This document shows, piece by piece, positions 18,086 to 26,958 of a DNA stretch of 64,000 nucleotides (position 1 is the stretch's first letter; every line of letters starts with the position of its first letter). The stretch is from positions 62,001 to 126,000 of the forward strand of contig DASXDU010000007.1 in NCBI GenBank assembly GCA_036490515.1. The letters run 5' to 3'. The position numbers were made by a program, and so were the translations under genes. Source of the DNA: Palsa-1150 sp036490515. GTDB lineage: Bacteria > Myxococcota_A > Polyangia > Polyangiales > Polyangiaceae. The notes under the pieces are model-generated. The model was not told the origin of the DNA and made no database searches. It saw only the letters and a program-made list of their open reading frames with translations.

Positions 18086-19222
18086 TCATCGAGGGCGCTC
18101 GCTCCCGCTGTTCAGACCCTGGACTGCGCCTAACATTCGCGAAGCCGCCGCTCGCATGTCGTAGCGGGCGCGTACGATGGGGGCGGCGGCTCTCGCTGCC
18201 TCTCGCAAGGCGTGGAGGCGGTCGACGAACCGCGCCAGGGCCTTGCACATTGCCTCGCCGGACGGGTCGTCGGCGACCACCACCGCTTGCGTCAGCCCGG
18301 CGAGGCTGACCCCCGCCCCCACGGCCGGGGAGCACACGACCGGTACTCCCATGCCGAGGGCCTCGGTGACTACGTTCCCCCACGGCTCCACCGCCGATGG
18401 AAGCGCCAGTGCAGCCGCTTGGCGAAACAAAGGACCGAGACGATCCGGCTTCAAGGGGCCAAGGATGTCCGCGCTAAGGGTAGGACTGCCATCGACGAGC
18501 TGCTTCAAGACGGGTCTCTCTGGTCCGTCGCCCACGAAGACGAGGTGAACGTTCCTGGCCAGCGAGGGACTCCGAGCAACCGCGGTCGCGAACGGCACGA
18601 GGTTCTTCTCAGGAACGTGCCGAGCCACGAGCAGGATCGAAAGCCGACCGTCCACAGTTGGTGGGATGAGCGGCCCCATCTCGCCGAAGCGTGAATAGTC
18701 CACCGCGTAGAAGGGAGCATCCAGAACGCGGCGTGCGCCAAGGATCTCGAGCGCGAGCCGATTCGTGAGCCCCAGCGACAGCGCACCTGTAGCGCGCCCT
18801 AGCAGGACGCGATGAGCGGCCGCCCGGAACATGGTCCGCCATGCCTGCCCGGAGAGATCGGCGATGTTCACGTCCGCGACGAAGAGGACGGGGACGGTGG
18901 GTGGCAGCCCGAGAGAAGCGACGACGATTGGCAGCCGAGCGAACGTCCCATAGACGAGCACCGCATCGGGCGCCGGGTACAAAATGAAATCCCGGAGCTC
19001 TCGAATCGACGGACCCGGCCAGACGAGGGTAGGGAAATCGGGAGCTACGAACGTGTCGTGGGCGTGCGCGCCCGAGGACTCCCACGCCGCACGCACGAAG
19101 CAGACGTCGACGCCGGCCTCTTGTCGGACATGGCGAAAGAGCTCGAACGTGTAGCCGGAGACGGGCCCGGCGATCACCAGCCAGCGCACGTCACGCCGGC
19201 GGGGCAGGGGGCCGGGCTGCAA
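18086..19222 (-). CDS. Family 4-type glycosyltransferase
   Basis: A 378-residue GT-B protein. The N-terminal half (VRWLVIAGPVSGYTFELFRHVRQ) is followed by RLSILLVARHVPEKNLVPFATAVA, HLVFVGDGPERPVLKQLV, DILGPLKPDRLGPLFRQAAALALPS and the donor motif VEPWGNVVTEALGMGVPVV, which carries the paired Glu of GT4 enzymes. Its start overlaps the UDP-xylose synthase gene by 32 bases; a start a few codons later (VRWLVIAGP, GTG) would shorten this. The close link to the xylose-forming gene makes a xylosyltransferase possible, but this is only a context argument. Confidence 0.82.
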   Translation of the reverse strand: MQPGPLPRRRDVRWLVIAGPVSGYTFELFRHVRQEAGVDVCFVRAAWESSGAHAHDTFVAPDFPTLVWPGPSIRELRDFILYPAPDAVLVYGTFARLPIVVASLGLPPTVPVLFVADVNIADLSGQAWRTMFRAAAHRVLLGRATGALSLGLTNRLALEILGARRVLDAPFYAVDYSRFGEMGPLIPPTVDGRLSILLVARHVPEKNLVPFATAVARSPSLARNVHLVFVGDGPERPVLKQLVDGSPTLSADILGPLKPDRLGPLFRQAAALALPSAVEPWGNVVTEALGMGVPVVCSPAVGAGVSLAGLTQAVVVADDPSGEAMCKALARFVDRLHALREAARAAAPIVRARYDMRAAASRMLGAVQGLNSGSERPR

Positions 19223-20165
19223 GACGTGCGCGGAAGTTGTCAGCAGTCAGACGAACACCTTGTCGCAGCGGGACACGTGGCTCGAAGCCCAGCAATCGCT
19301 TCGCCTTCGAGATGTCAGGACACCTACGCCGCGGGTCGTCCGCAGGCAGAGGCATTCGCTTGAGCTCCACATGAGTCCCCACGACCTCCATCACGGCCTC
19401 TGCCAATCCCACCATGGTGACCTCCTGCGGATTTCCGAGGTTGACCGGGGAATCGAAGGTTGCGACCGTGCCGGCACGGAAAAGGCCGTCCACCAGATCG
19501 TCTACGTAGCAGAACGATCGGGATTGCGTGCCATCCCCATAGATCGTGATCGCTCGCCCCTCGAGGGCCTGTACGACGAAGTTGGAGAGTACCCTTCCGT
19601 CGTTGAAAGCCATTCGCGGGCCGTACGTGTTGAAGATGCGTACGAGTCGAGCGTCGAGGCCATGGCCGCGTCGAGCGTCGTTGAAGATTGTCTCTGCGAC
19701 CCGCTTGCCTTCGTCGTAGCAGGATCGCTCTCCGATACAGTTCACGTGGCCCCAGTAATCCTCCGTCTGCGGATGCACGAGGGGATCGCCGTATACCTCG
19801 GATGTGCTCGCGTGCACTACACGGCACCGGCGTGTCCGAGCATGCTCGACGATCCGGAGCGCCCCGAGGACGCTCGAGGTGAGCGTCGCGTAGGGGTCGC
19901 TCTGGTAATGAACTGGGGACGCAGGGCAGGCCATGTTGAAGACGATCTCGGCGTACGCATGCATTCCCTCTCGCACATCGCCTATTTCGAGGTGGAAATG
20001 TGCACTTCGACCGGCAGCCTCGAGATTTCCCAGGTCCCCTGTCATGAGGTTGTCGAGGCCGACGACCTCGAAGCCTTCGGCCAGGAGGCGATCCACCAAA
20101 TGGGAGCCGAGAAAGCCCGCGGCCCCGGTTACCAGCACAGTTCTTCGCGTTGATCCGAGGCCCAC
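19191..20165 (-). CDS. uxs: UDP-glucuronate decarboxylase (UDP-xylose synthase)
   Basis: A 324-residue extended SDR. It has TGAAGFLGSHLVDRLL at the NAD site and the UXS family signatures NMACPASPVHYQSDPYATLTSS, STSEVYGDP, YWGHVNCIGERSCYDEGKR (active-site YxxxK) and GDGTQSRSFCYVDDLV. UXS oxidises UDP-glucuronate at C4, decarboxylates it and reduces the product to UDP-xylose. The usual Pro in HVNPIGERS is Cys here, a minor variant. The enzyme needs UDP-glucuronate from a dehydrogenase that is not in this window. It sits between two glycosyltransferase genes, with a four-base gap upstream and a 32-base overlap downstream. Confidence 0.92.
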   Translation of the reverse strand: MGLGSTRRTVLVTGAAGFLGSHLVDRLLAEGFEVVGLDNLMTGDLGNLEAAGRSAHFHLEIGDVREGMHAYAEIVFNMACPASPVHYQSDPYATLTSSVLGALRIVEHARTRRCRVVHASTSEVYGDPLVHPQTEDYWGHVNCIGERSCYDEGKRVAETIFNDARRGHGLDARLVRIFNTYGPRMAFNDGRVLSNFVVQALEGRAITIYGDGTQSRSFCYVDDLVDGLFRAGTVATFDSPVNLGNPQEVTMVGLAEAVMEVVGTHVELKRMPLPADDPRRRCPDISKAKRLLGFEPRVPLRQGVRLTADNFRARLAARPPAPPA

Positions 20166-20169
20166 GTGG

Positions 20170-21420
20170 CTACTCCTGCATGAGTGTCGGTCTTGAATCG
20201 TGCATGTCGGGCAGATCGCGCCCCTTCATCCACGCTTCAAGACGGTCGAACAGCATGTCGCGCTCGAAATGGCGCTCATAGTACGCGCGTCCCGCGCGAC
20301 CCAACGCTGCAATCTGCTGGACGCTCATGTCCGCCATCCGAACCGCCGCCTCAGCCAGGCCCTGCGGGTCACCTGGAGCGCACGTGAGCCCGGCTCCGGA
20401 TTCGTCGATCACACTCGCGCCAGCTCCCTTCAACATCCCTATGATGGCACGGCCCGAGGCCAGGTATGCCTGGATCTTGCCGGGGATCGTCCGCTCGAAC
20501 ACGGGGTCGGCGCGCAGGCTGACCAGCAAGATATCGGCTGCGGAGAGAATGGCAGGCATCGATTCGATAGGGTGGCTTCCCCAAAAGTGAATGTTGTGAA
20601 GGCCGCGCCGCGCGACCTCCGCGCGTGCCCAGCTCGCCATTCGCCCGTCGCCCACGATGATCCACTGGAGGTCGGGCCGGCCCTTCAAGATCTCTGCGGC
20701 ATCGATGACGGCAGGAAAGTCCTGTGCGGCGCCGATGTTTCCGGCAAACATGATGCGCCGGCCAGGTGGCAAGTCCTGGAGGAGGTTCGTGGGTTTGGCT
20801 GGTGTGGCGAACACCTGATCGGCCCAACTAGGAAAGAAGAGGATCTTCCGCGCGTCCACCCCGAACTTCTCGATCTCTTCCGTGAATGCCGGTGACTGCA
20901 CGAGAATCCAGTCGCAAGCGTGGTAGATGAATCGCACCATGCGAGAGATCGCCGTGAGGGCGGCCTCGGAGCGAATGGCACCGACGGCACGTATGCTGTC
21001 GGGCCAAAGGTCGAGAACCCAGAAGAAGATCGGCGCGTGGAGCAATTTCTTCAGGACGATCGCCGGCAGGCAGACGGTCACCGGAGACGGCTCGTAGACG
21101 AAGATAGCGTCGAAGGGGCCCCGACACCGCAGAGGCGCGATGACAGAAGCTGCAAGCGCGAAGGACAGGTAGTTGATCGCGAGCTCAACCCCGCCTGCCG
21201 CGCCCCGTGGGATCAGTGGTACTCGGAGAACGCGCGCACCGGCGTAGGTCTCGGTCCAAGGGCCGCGATGGCCGTAGCCCGGAAAGAGCTTGCCCGCGGG
21301 ATAATTGGGCAGGCCCGTTAGGACGACTACGTCGTGCCCACGATCGACGAACCCAGCCACAAGGTCGTTGATTCTGAAGTTCTCGGGCCAGAACATCTGG
21401 GTGACGACGAGGATGCGCAT
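20170..21420 (-). CDS. WbuB-like family 4 glycosyltransferase
   Basis: A 416-residue GT-B enzyme. It starts MRILVVTQMFWPENFRINDL and carries VVVLTGLPNYPAGKLFPGY, FDAIFVYEPSPVTVCLPA, FWVLDLWPDSI, RIMFAGNIGAAQDFPAVIDAA and IPGKIQAYLASGRAIIGM. This is the WbuB/WbjE/WcaI-like group, whose studied members transfer L-FucNAc or related 6-deoxy-HexNAc residues. That substrate class fits the 6-deoxy-aminosugar routes encoded in the same locus, so it is a reasonable candidate for adding L-QuiNAc or a similar residue. It is the first gene of a four-gene reverse-strand run. Confidence 0.85.
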   Translation of the reverse strand: MRILVVTQMFWPENFRINDLVAGFVDRGHDVVVLTGLPNYPAGKLFPGYGHRGPWTETYAGARVLRVPLIPRGAAGGVELAINYLSFALAASVIAPLRCRGPFDAIFVYEPSPVTVCLPAIVLKKLLHAPIFFWVLDLWPDSIRAVGAIRSEAALTAISRMVRFIYHACDWILVQSPAFTEEIEKFGVDARKILFFPSWADQVFATPAKPTNLLQDLPPGRRIMFAGNIGAAQDFPAVIDAAEILKGRPDLQWIIVGDGRMASWARAEVARRGLHNIHFWGSHPIESMPAILSAADILLVSLRADPVFERTIPGKIQAYLASGRAIIGMLKGAGASVIDESGAGLTCAPGDPQGLAEAAVRMADMSVQQIAALGRAGRAYYERHFERDMLFDRLEAWMKGRDLPDMHDSRPTLMQE

Positions 21421-21583
21421 CGGTCAGGGTGGAAGCCTCGTTATCCCAGTGCGATGGTCCGCTCCAGCGAATAGATGGACCTGCGAGCTGCTGCTTGGTC
21501 AACACCACCGTTCGTGTGGTTGCCCTGGAGAAGGATGACGTTCATCCGGGGGATAACTTCCCGCATCTCGGCGCTGGCGCCGG

Positions 21584-22444
21584 TCACGGGGATCGGCCCC
21601 CCGACGCGTCAAAGGACAAGTGGTCGCGGCCTCTGCGAAGCGCAAGGAACGTTCCGACGCTGCCAAGCGCCACGGCCCTGCAGCGCTCGATCAGGGAGTC
21701 CGAGGCCGCCCGAGCGACGACGGAGAGAATCGGGCTGGCAGGAGCTTGGCGAACGAGCGAGCTGTACAAAATGGCGTACCCACGACGAGCCATGGGTCGG
21801 ACCCGATCCGCAACTCTCCTCCAGTTCTCGGAATCCGGAGCGGTCGAGAGCCATTCGGCCACGATGCTGAGTAGCGTGCACACGCGAGCCTGCTGTGCGC
21901 GCTTTGCGAGCAGCGTGATTGAGAACTCGGGAAGCCGGGCGATTCGCAGAAGATCCTGGCGTGCCCACGGCGGGGCCAAGACGAGCTTGTCCTTGAACGC
22001 GTTGATGCACAGGAGCAAGGCGTGATCGTTAATCTCCGGCTCCCGGTGCCGGACGGCGAGCGCTCCCGTGCACCAGCGCGAACGGCGGAGCATCTCGTCG
22101 ACACTGAGCTTGCACACGCCCGGCGGCCCTATCGTGGTCTCCACCTCCACGAGGGTCTTCGATACGTTGAACTCGAGCGTGCCCAGCTGGCGAGAGGTCG
22201 TGCGCACGCTCCAGCCGGCGCCGCGGGCAAGCCGGGCGACCCGACCCAGGTCGCGGGGTCGGACGCGGACGTCGACGTCGGCCATTGGCCGATTCTCGAT
22301 GCTCGGATAGAGGCGATAGGCGAGCACGATCCCCTTGACCGGGAGGACATCGATGCCGTGAGCATCGAGCAAGGGCAGCACCTGGCGCATCGCATCTGCC
22401 GCGAGCTGATGTTTCACCCAGACCGCGACCGCACCATCGTCCAC
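21584..22444 (-). CDS. Nucleotidyltransferase-fold protein (NTP_transf_5-like)
   Basis: A 286-residue protein with the core of the uncharacterised NTP_transf_5 family common in exopolysaccharide clusters. The signature is the LPVKGIVLAYRLYPSIENRPMADVDVRV block (about 34-61), whose ADVDV supplies the paired acidic residues of the nucleotidyltransferase fold. A helical C-terminal half follows (NDHALLLCINAFKD and later). These proteins have no firmly established reaction; transfer of a nucleotide or modification of a surface sugar has been proposed. It lies on the reverse strand, 163 bases before the GT run, probably in the same transcription unit as the methyltransferase upstream. Confidence 0.65.
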   Translation of the reverse strand: MDDGAVAVWVKHQLAADAMRQVLPLLDAHGIDVLPVKGIVLAYRLYPSIENRPMADVDVRVRPRDLGRVARLARGAGWSVRTTSRQLGTLEFNVSKTLVEVETTIGPPGVCKLSVDEMLRRSRWCTGALAVRHREPEINDHALLLCINAFKDKLVLAPPWARQDLLRIARLPEFSITLLAKRAQQARVCTLLSIVAEWLSTAPDSENWRRVADRVRPMARRGYAILYSSLVRQAPASPILSVVARAASDSLIERCRAVALGSVGTFLALRRGRDHLSFDASGGRSP

Positions 22445-22591
22445 AGCCAGTTGATAGCATCGCGTCCCCCCACAGCGGAGCGCCGACAGTACGCCGGCGA
22501 CAGATCGAGCCGAAACGGATCAGGCCCGAAAAATCGCCGGCTCACGCCGGCCGAGTCCCGTCGACTCCGAGCGTCGTCCGACGGTGGTGCG

Positions 22592-23572
22592 CTAGCCGAT
22601 AGGCCGGCGCCCGCGGGCTTCCACACCGTTCCCCGCTGCTTCGCAATGGATGTCGACTAGACCGAGCTCTCTGAGGGAATGCTCGACCTGCGACGTGGTA
22701 CGGAAGTGCTTGTACCAGTCCGTGAGCGAATCATGGGTGTCGAGAAGGGACCACTGGCGCTGCAGCTCGGGGGAAAGCTCCGGGTACGCGCGGTAGTAGG
22801 ATACGACGGGCGACACGCGGCGGACCACCGCTTCGGCGATTGCCGAGCGACTGGCGATGCGATGAAGGGGAAGGGCTAGCGCCACGAGCCTCTCAGTCCA
22901 GCGGATCGCGTCGCCGGGAGGTAGCCGTTTCAACGCCAGCCGGAAGAGAGGCGCTGTTTGCGTGTACCACGAGGGCGTATACCGGTAATGGTCTATGACC
23001 AAGCTACCCCCTGGCTTCACGTGCTCGTAGAGGCATGTGATTGTCTGTTCGGGGTCGGGCGTGTGCTGTATGACACCCAGGCAGAACACGATGTCGAACT
23101 GCTGGGGGCCGAAGGGGAGGTGCCTTATGTCGGCCTGGGCGATTCGATGCCGAGAACCGATTGGACAACTGATCCTGTTGGCATCGACCGCGCTGCTGAG
23201 ATCAATGGACGATACATTGGCCCCGCGGGCGAGCAGGATTTCGGTGAACCGCCCCGCCCCGCAGCCGCACTCCAAGACATGTTTCCCGGCTAGACCGGAC
23301 CAGAGCTCCTCGCCCAAGCATCGGCGAGCGCGTCGCTGAGTGATCGGGATTCCGGTGTGAGAGTCCAGTTGCGTCAGTCGGTAGCGGTTCCACTGTTTGC
23401 CGAAGGCCGCCGCATACCCAGCATCAGGAACGAAGCGCGGGATCTCGTTGACGGTCGGAACCGCGTGGTTCGCCGGGCACGTCCATGAGGCGGCTTCGAG
23501 CGAAAGGGGAACCCCATGCTCCGAGCACCAATATGCGGGCCACGGTGATCCCGGCTCAACGTCGTCTGCCAT
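22592..23572 (-). CDS. SAM-dependent methyltransferase with N-terminal zinc-ribbon-like segment
   Basis: A 326-residue protein. The first 50 residues hold a Cys/His pattern (WCSEHG then WTCPANHAVP) like the Trm112/UbiE-associated ribbon. A class I methyltransferase domain follows: KHVLECGCGAGRFTEILLARG (motif I), VSSIDLSSAVDANR, ADIRHLPFGPQQFDIVFCLGVIQHTPDPEQ and VKPGGSLVIDHYRY. This layout recurs in methyltransferases of surface-glycan loci. The target is probably a sugar hydroxyl, but the sequence does not show which one. Confidence 0.78.
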   Translation of the reverse strand: MADDVEPGSPWPAYWCSEHGVPLSLEAASWTCPANHAVPTVNEIPRFVPDAGYAAAFGKQWNRYRLTQLDSHTGIPITQRRARRCLGEELWSGLAGKHVLECGCGAGRFTEILLARGANVSSIDLSSAVDANRISCPIGSRHRIAQADIRHLPFGPQQFDIVFCLGVIQHTPDPEQTITCLYEHVKPGGSLVIDHYRYTPSWYTQTAPLFRLALKRLPPGDAIRWTERLVALALPLHRIASRSAIAEAVVRRVSPVVSYYRAYPELSPELQRQWSLLDTHDSLTDWYKHFRTTSQVEHSLRELGLVDIHCEAAGNGVEARGRRPIG

Positions 23573-23665
23573 GCCGGGGTCAATCTAGTCGCGGCCGTAG
23601 CGAATGTCACCCGTTCGCGCCGTTCGATGCGTCACGGATCCGAAGGGCGCCGGCCCCCGCCCGCA

Positions 23666-25861
23666 TTACGGGCCGATGACGTAGTCGTAAACGCCGTCGT
23701 CCGCTGGAACACTCGATATGGCAAACCCGACACCTGGTGTGAGGCCGCTGACGTGTGCGAGCGGAGGTGGCTGAGCCGCGCTCAGGTGAACGTGGTCGGT
23801 GCTCCGGAGATCAGGGAACGGTACGTCGACGCTGTCGGCGCCGTTCGCGGTAACGGTTCCACGGTTGCAGTAGCTACCTCGAGCCAGCTCGAGTGGTGTT
23901 TCGGCACCAGAGAGATCGACGTTGTCTCCAATCCGGGCGGTACTCCCTGGCTCTACGGCAAGGCCTACGCTGCCATCGGCGGTGCCGATGAGACGGAAAT
24001 CATCCAGGCGCAAAACACTGTCGCCGTCGGCAATCAACGCCCGTGGCCCACTGACGGCCAGTGCACCGGCGGCAAAAGCCAACTGGCCGGTGATCGTCGT
24101 GTCGACCGTCGCATAGAGGCCATTGTTGTTTGCGCCGGTTCCGGATGTATTGTCGATCGTCAGGTCGACGGCGAGATGCGTACCTTGGCCCCCTAGCTGC
24201 ATGATGACCGCACTGCTCGCCGAGCTGCTCCCGCCGGAACTGTAGGCGCCGATCCCGGTGCAATCGGCCGACGCGCGGATGGCGGCATCTCCGTTGTTGC
24301 TGCCATCGAAGATGGAATATTGGGTGCCCACGGCACCCGCGGCTACCTGCAGGCCATACAGAGCATTGCGCCGAGCCGAGCAGGCAACGAGCGTGGTATC
24401 GCTAGCGTTTTCGCTGACCGAGAAGCCCACATAGTCACCGTCGTGCGATGCCACGCCGATCAACGCCGTGCCTGTCGCATGACCGATGGTCACGCCGTCG
24501 GACCCTGCGTAGTCGCCGCCCAGGACCTGGCAGTCGGTGCTTTCGGCCGACCCGTTGGTGTCGATAGCGGCTCCGATGGCAAAGGGGAGATTGCTGGTAG
24601 TGCAGTTAGAAATGACTCCATCGATATTGTCGAAGAGTCCGACGCCTCCGAGGACGGTATGTTGAACGGAACAGCTGTCGATCGTGTTGTGTTCACCCAT
24701 GCCTTCCGCGACGAAGCCCCAAGATGCCGTCGGAAGGTCCGCATGGCAGCGCTCCCAGGTGCTGCCGCGGCTCCCCTCGTCCCACGAGTTGGGGTAGCTG
24801 CCGCCTGTGAGGAATCCGCCACTCTCGTCCTCCCAGATGTCCGAAGCCTCGCAGTCGGCGCACGCGAAGATCTCGATGTAGCGGTTCCCGCTACCGGTGA
24901 TGTGCATACCGTTACCGACGATGTCGAGGTGGCTAGGTACGCGCGCGACACGGTGGACCGTCGTGGCATTGACGCCGGCTACAGTGAAAGGGCCCATGAT
25001 CGGTCTGTCGACCTTGACGGCGTATGCGGCACCCGCAGGCTGCACCGCTTCGACCGTGAAGTAGCTGGCGAACTGCGCTCCGCCAGGAGGGGAGATGAGC
25101 TGGATTGAATCCCCCACCGTAGGGGCCGCGACGGCTTGTAGGGTACGACTGCCCACGAGCACGTCCGCGCTCAGAGTCGTCGAATAGGTCGGGTCGAGAG
25201 AGTAGATCCCGTAGAAAAGAGACCCGGTCGTCCCGTCTCCTCTCGGGGCGATGGCCGACACGAGGGTGACCGCCGCGCTTCCGAGGATCGCCAGTTGCCC
25301 GGCCGAGACGTTTATGGGCTCGGCGAGGATGTAGGTCCCCGGGTCGACGACGAGCGGTTGGCCCGTCCCCGAGAGCGTGTCGACAGCCATTTGGAACGCC
25401 GGCTGGTTGTCGGTTCCCCATGCGACGATGGCGTTATCCACCGTCCGAGAAGCGGGAGCAGCAAGCGTCACGGAGCCCGGCGCCTCGTAGGCGGCAATCG
25501 TAGTCCTGAGGTTTCCGCTCGATCCTGCGCCGATCACCTGGACGGTCTCGCCGACCATTGTCGGCGAAAAGGGCGAACCTGGAACGGTTAGGCTGGTGGT
25601 CCCCGATACGATCGCGGCGCCGGGGACGACATGTCCGTCAGGGACGGCGCCGAACGAGCGAACGCTGCCGCCAGTGCCGGGACGGGCGTCGGCGGCGCCT
25701 GCGTCCGAGGCGCCGTGCGATAATGCTTCAGAGTTGCGCGCGGTTAGGTCGGTGGATGGATCTGAGGTTCCGCACGCGCCCAAGCATACCGTCAGGCAAA
25801 CCAACACCGCGCCGTAGCCACTCGCTCGGCAGGTGGCCGCGCTGAAAAAATTGATCCCCAT
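23666..25861 (-). CDS. Beta-helix surface lipoprotein
   Basis: A 731-residue protein with a lipoprotein signal ending LTVCLGAC (lipobox LGAC), a Ser/Ala/Asp linker, and the entry motif VRSFGAVPDGH of Pectate_lyase_3-like helices. The first domain (SPTMVGETVQVIGAGSSGNLRTTIAAY, then AIVAWGTDNQPAFQMAVD) matches in layout the N-terminal part of the protein at 10934. A long parallel beta-helix follows, with many short rungs ending in Asn, Gly or Ser and several Cys (ADCEASDIWEDES). No catalytic centre was identified. Its location and anchoring suggest binding or trimming of the exported polysaccharide at the cell surface. Confidence 0.7.
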   Translation of the reverse strand: MGINFFSAATCRASGYGAVLVCLTVCLGACGTSDPSTDLTARNSEALSHGASDAGAADARPGTGGSVRSFGAVPDGHVVPGAAIVSGTTSLTVPGSPFSPTMVGETVQVIGAGSSGNLRTTIAAYEAPGSVTLAAPASRTVDNAIVAWGTDNQPAFQMAVDTLSGTGQPLVVDPGTYILAEPINVSAGQLAILGSAAVTLVSAIAPRGDGTTGSLFYGIYSLDPTYSTTLSADVLVGSRTLQAVAAPTVGDSIQLISPPGGAQFASYFTVEAVQPAGAAYAVKVDRPIMGPFTVAGVNATTVHRVARVPSHLDIVGNGMHITGSGNRYIEIFACADCEASDIWEDESGGFLTGGSYPNSWDEGSRGSTWERCHADLPTASWGFVAEGMGEHNTIDSCSVQHTVLGGVGLFDNIDGVISNCTTSNLPFAIGAAIDTNGSAESTDCQVLGGDYAGSDGVTIGHATGTALIGVASHDGDYVGFSVSENASDTTLVACSARRNALYGLQVAAGAVGTQYSIFDGSNNGDAAIRASADCTGIGAYSSGGSSSASSAVIMQLGGQGTHLAVDLTIDNTSGTGANNNGLYATVDTTITGQLAFAAGALAVSGPRALIADGDSVLRLDDFRLIGTADGSVGLAVEPGSTARIGDNVDLSGAETPLELARGSYCNRGTVTANGADSVDVPFPDLRSTDHVHLSAAQPPPLAHVSGLTPGVGFAISSVPADDGVYDYVIGP

Positions 25862-25983
25862 GAGTACATGGTCCTATGCACGAGCCTCAGAATGCGAGCA
25901 AGTCTCAGGTCCGTTACGCCGTGGGGCGCTGGTGGTTTCTCCCGTAGTTGGGACGGCAGCCGCTGGCATACGATGCTGGCCGC

Positions 25984-26958
25984 ATGCCCTCGGAAGCCAT
26001 CGCGATAACGGGTGCCAGCGGTTTCATCGGCGGCGCGATCCTGGCGAGGCTCCGTGAGCTCGGAGTTCCCGTCGTCGGCCTGTTTCGACCAGGACGAGGC
26101 GGCGCGCTTCCGCCCACCATGCGCCGCGAGGTGCGAGGGTGGAACGAGGTAGCCCTTCGTTCCGCGCTCGACGGGGTCGGGGTCGTCGTTCACGCGGCCT
26201 CCGTGGTGCATCGTCCTGGCGTGGGGCTTGCCGAGCACAGAGCCTTCAACGTGGAGGGCACCCGCTCGCTGATCGCGGCCGCTCGTGGCGCCGGCGTGCG
26301 TCGGGTGGTCTTCCTGAGCACGATCAAGGTCTATGGCGAGGCACCAACCGGCATCATCGACGAGAACACCGTCATTGACGGGTCTTCACCCTACGCCGCC
26401 ACCAAGCACGATGCGGAGCAGGCCCTTCAAGAGGCTGCCGTCAAAGGCGACATCGCCGTAGTCATCTTTCGGCTTTGCCCGGTGTACGGAACAGGGGACA
26501 AGGGCAACGTCCGGCGCATGACGAGCGCAATTGCACGCCGTCGCTTCGTAGTGCCAGGAGATGGCGCGACGCGCAAGAGCATCGTGCACGTGTCGACGGT
26601 CGTCGAGGCAGTGCGCCTGTCACTTCGAGCGGACATTCAGGGAACCTTCGTCCTCTCGGACCGGGCGGCCCCATCGATTCGGGAGCTCGCAGACACCATC
26701 GCCAGCGTTCTCGGCAGGCGGCGGCCTCCTTCGATCCCGATCGCGCTCGTACTCGCAGCTGCTGCTGCGCTCGAGTCCGGGGCAAGGATGATGCGTCGCT
26801 CTCCAACGACCACCGTCGAGCTCGTCCGGAAGTCGCTTCGTTCCACGGTCTGCTCGCCGACCAGGGTCGAGCGTGCGCTCGGCATCGAATGCCACGTCGA
26901 CCTGCGACACGGGGTCGAGCAGGAAGTGTCCTGGCTGCGTCGTGAAGGGTTACTTTGA
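25984..26958 (+). CDS. NAD(P)-dependent 4-ketosugar reductase/epimerase (WbpV/WreQ-like)
   Basis: A 324-residue extended SDR. It has AITGASGFIGGAILARL, VVHAASVVHRPG, FLSTIKVYGE and the SPYAATKHDAEQAL active site (YxxxK). The pattern and size resemble WbpV/WreQ, which reduce UDP-2-acetamido-2,6-dideoxy-4-hexulose to UDP-D-QuiNAc and commonly sit next to a WbpL-type initiating transferase and a WbpM-type dehydratase, as here. The start at 25984 (MPSEAIAITG) is chosen because the extra 12 residues upstream are not family-like. Its stop codon directly abuts the stop of the convergent transferase gene (TGATCA, 26956-26961). A plain UDP-GlcNAc 4-epimerase is the alternative. Confidence 0.75.
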   Translation: MPSEAIAITGASGFIGGAILARLRELGVPVVGLFRPGRGGALPPTMRREVRGWNEVALRSALDGVGVVVHAASVVHRPGVGLAEHRAFNVEGTRSLIAAARGAGVRRVVFLSTIKVYGEAPTGIIDENTVIDGSSPYAATKHDAEQALQEAAVKGDIAVVIFRLCPVYGTGDKGNVRRMTSAIARRRFVVPGDGATRKSIVHVSTVVEAVRLSLRADIQGTFVLSDRAAPSIRELADTIASVLGRRRPPSIPIALVLAAAAALESGARMMRRSPTTTVELVRKSLRSTVCSPTRVERALGIECHVDLRHGVEQEVSWLRREGLL

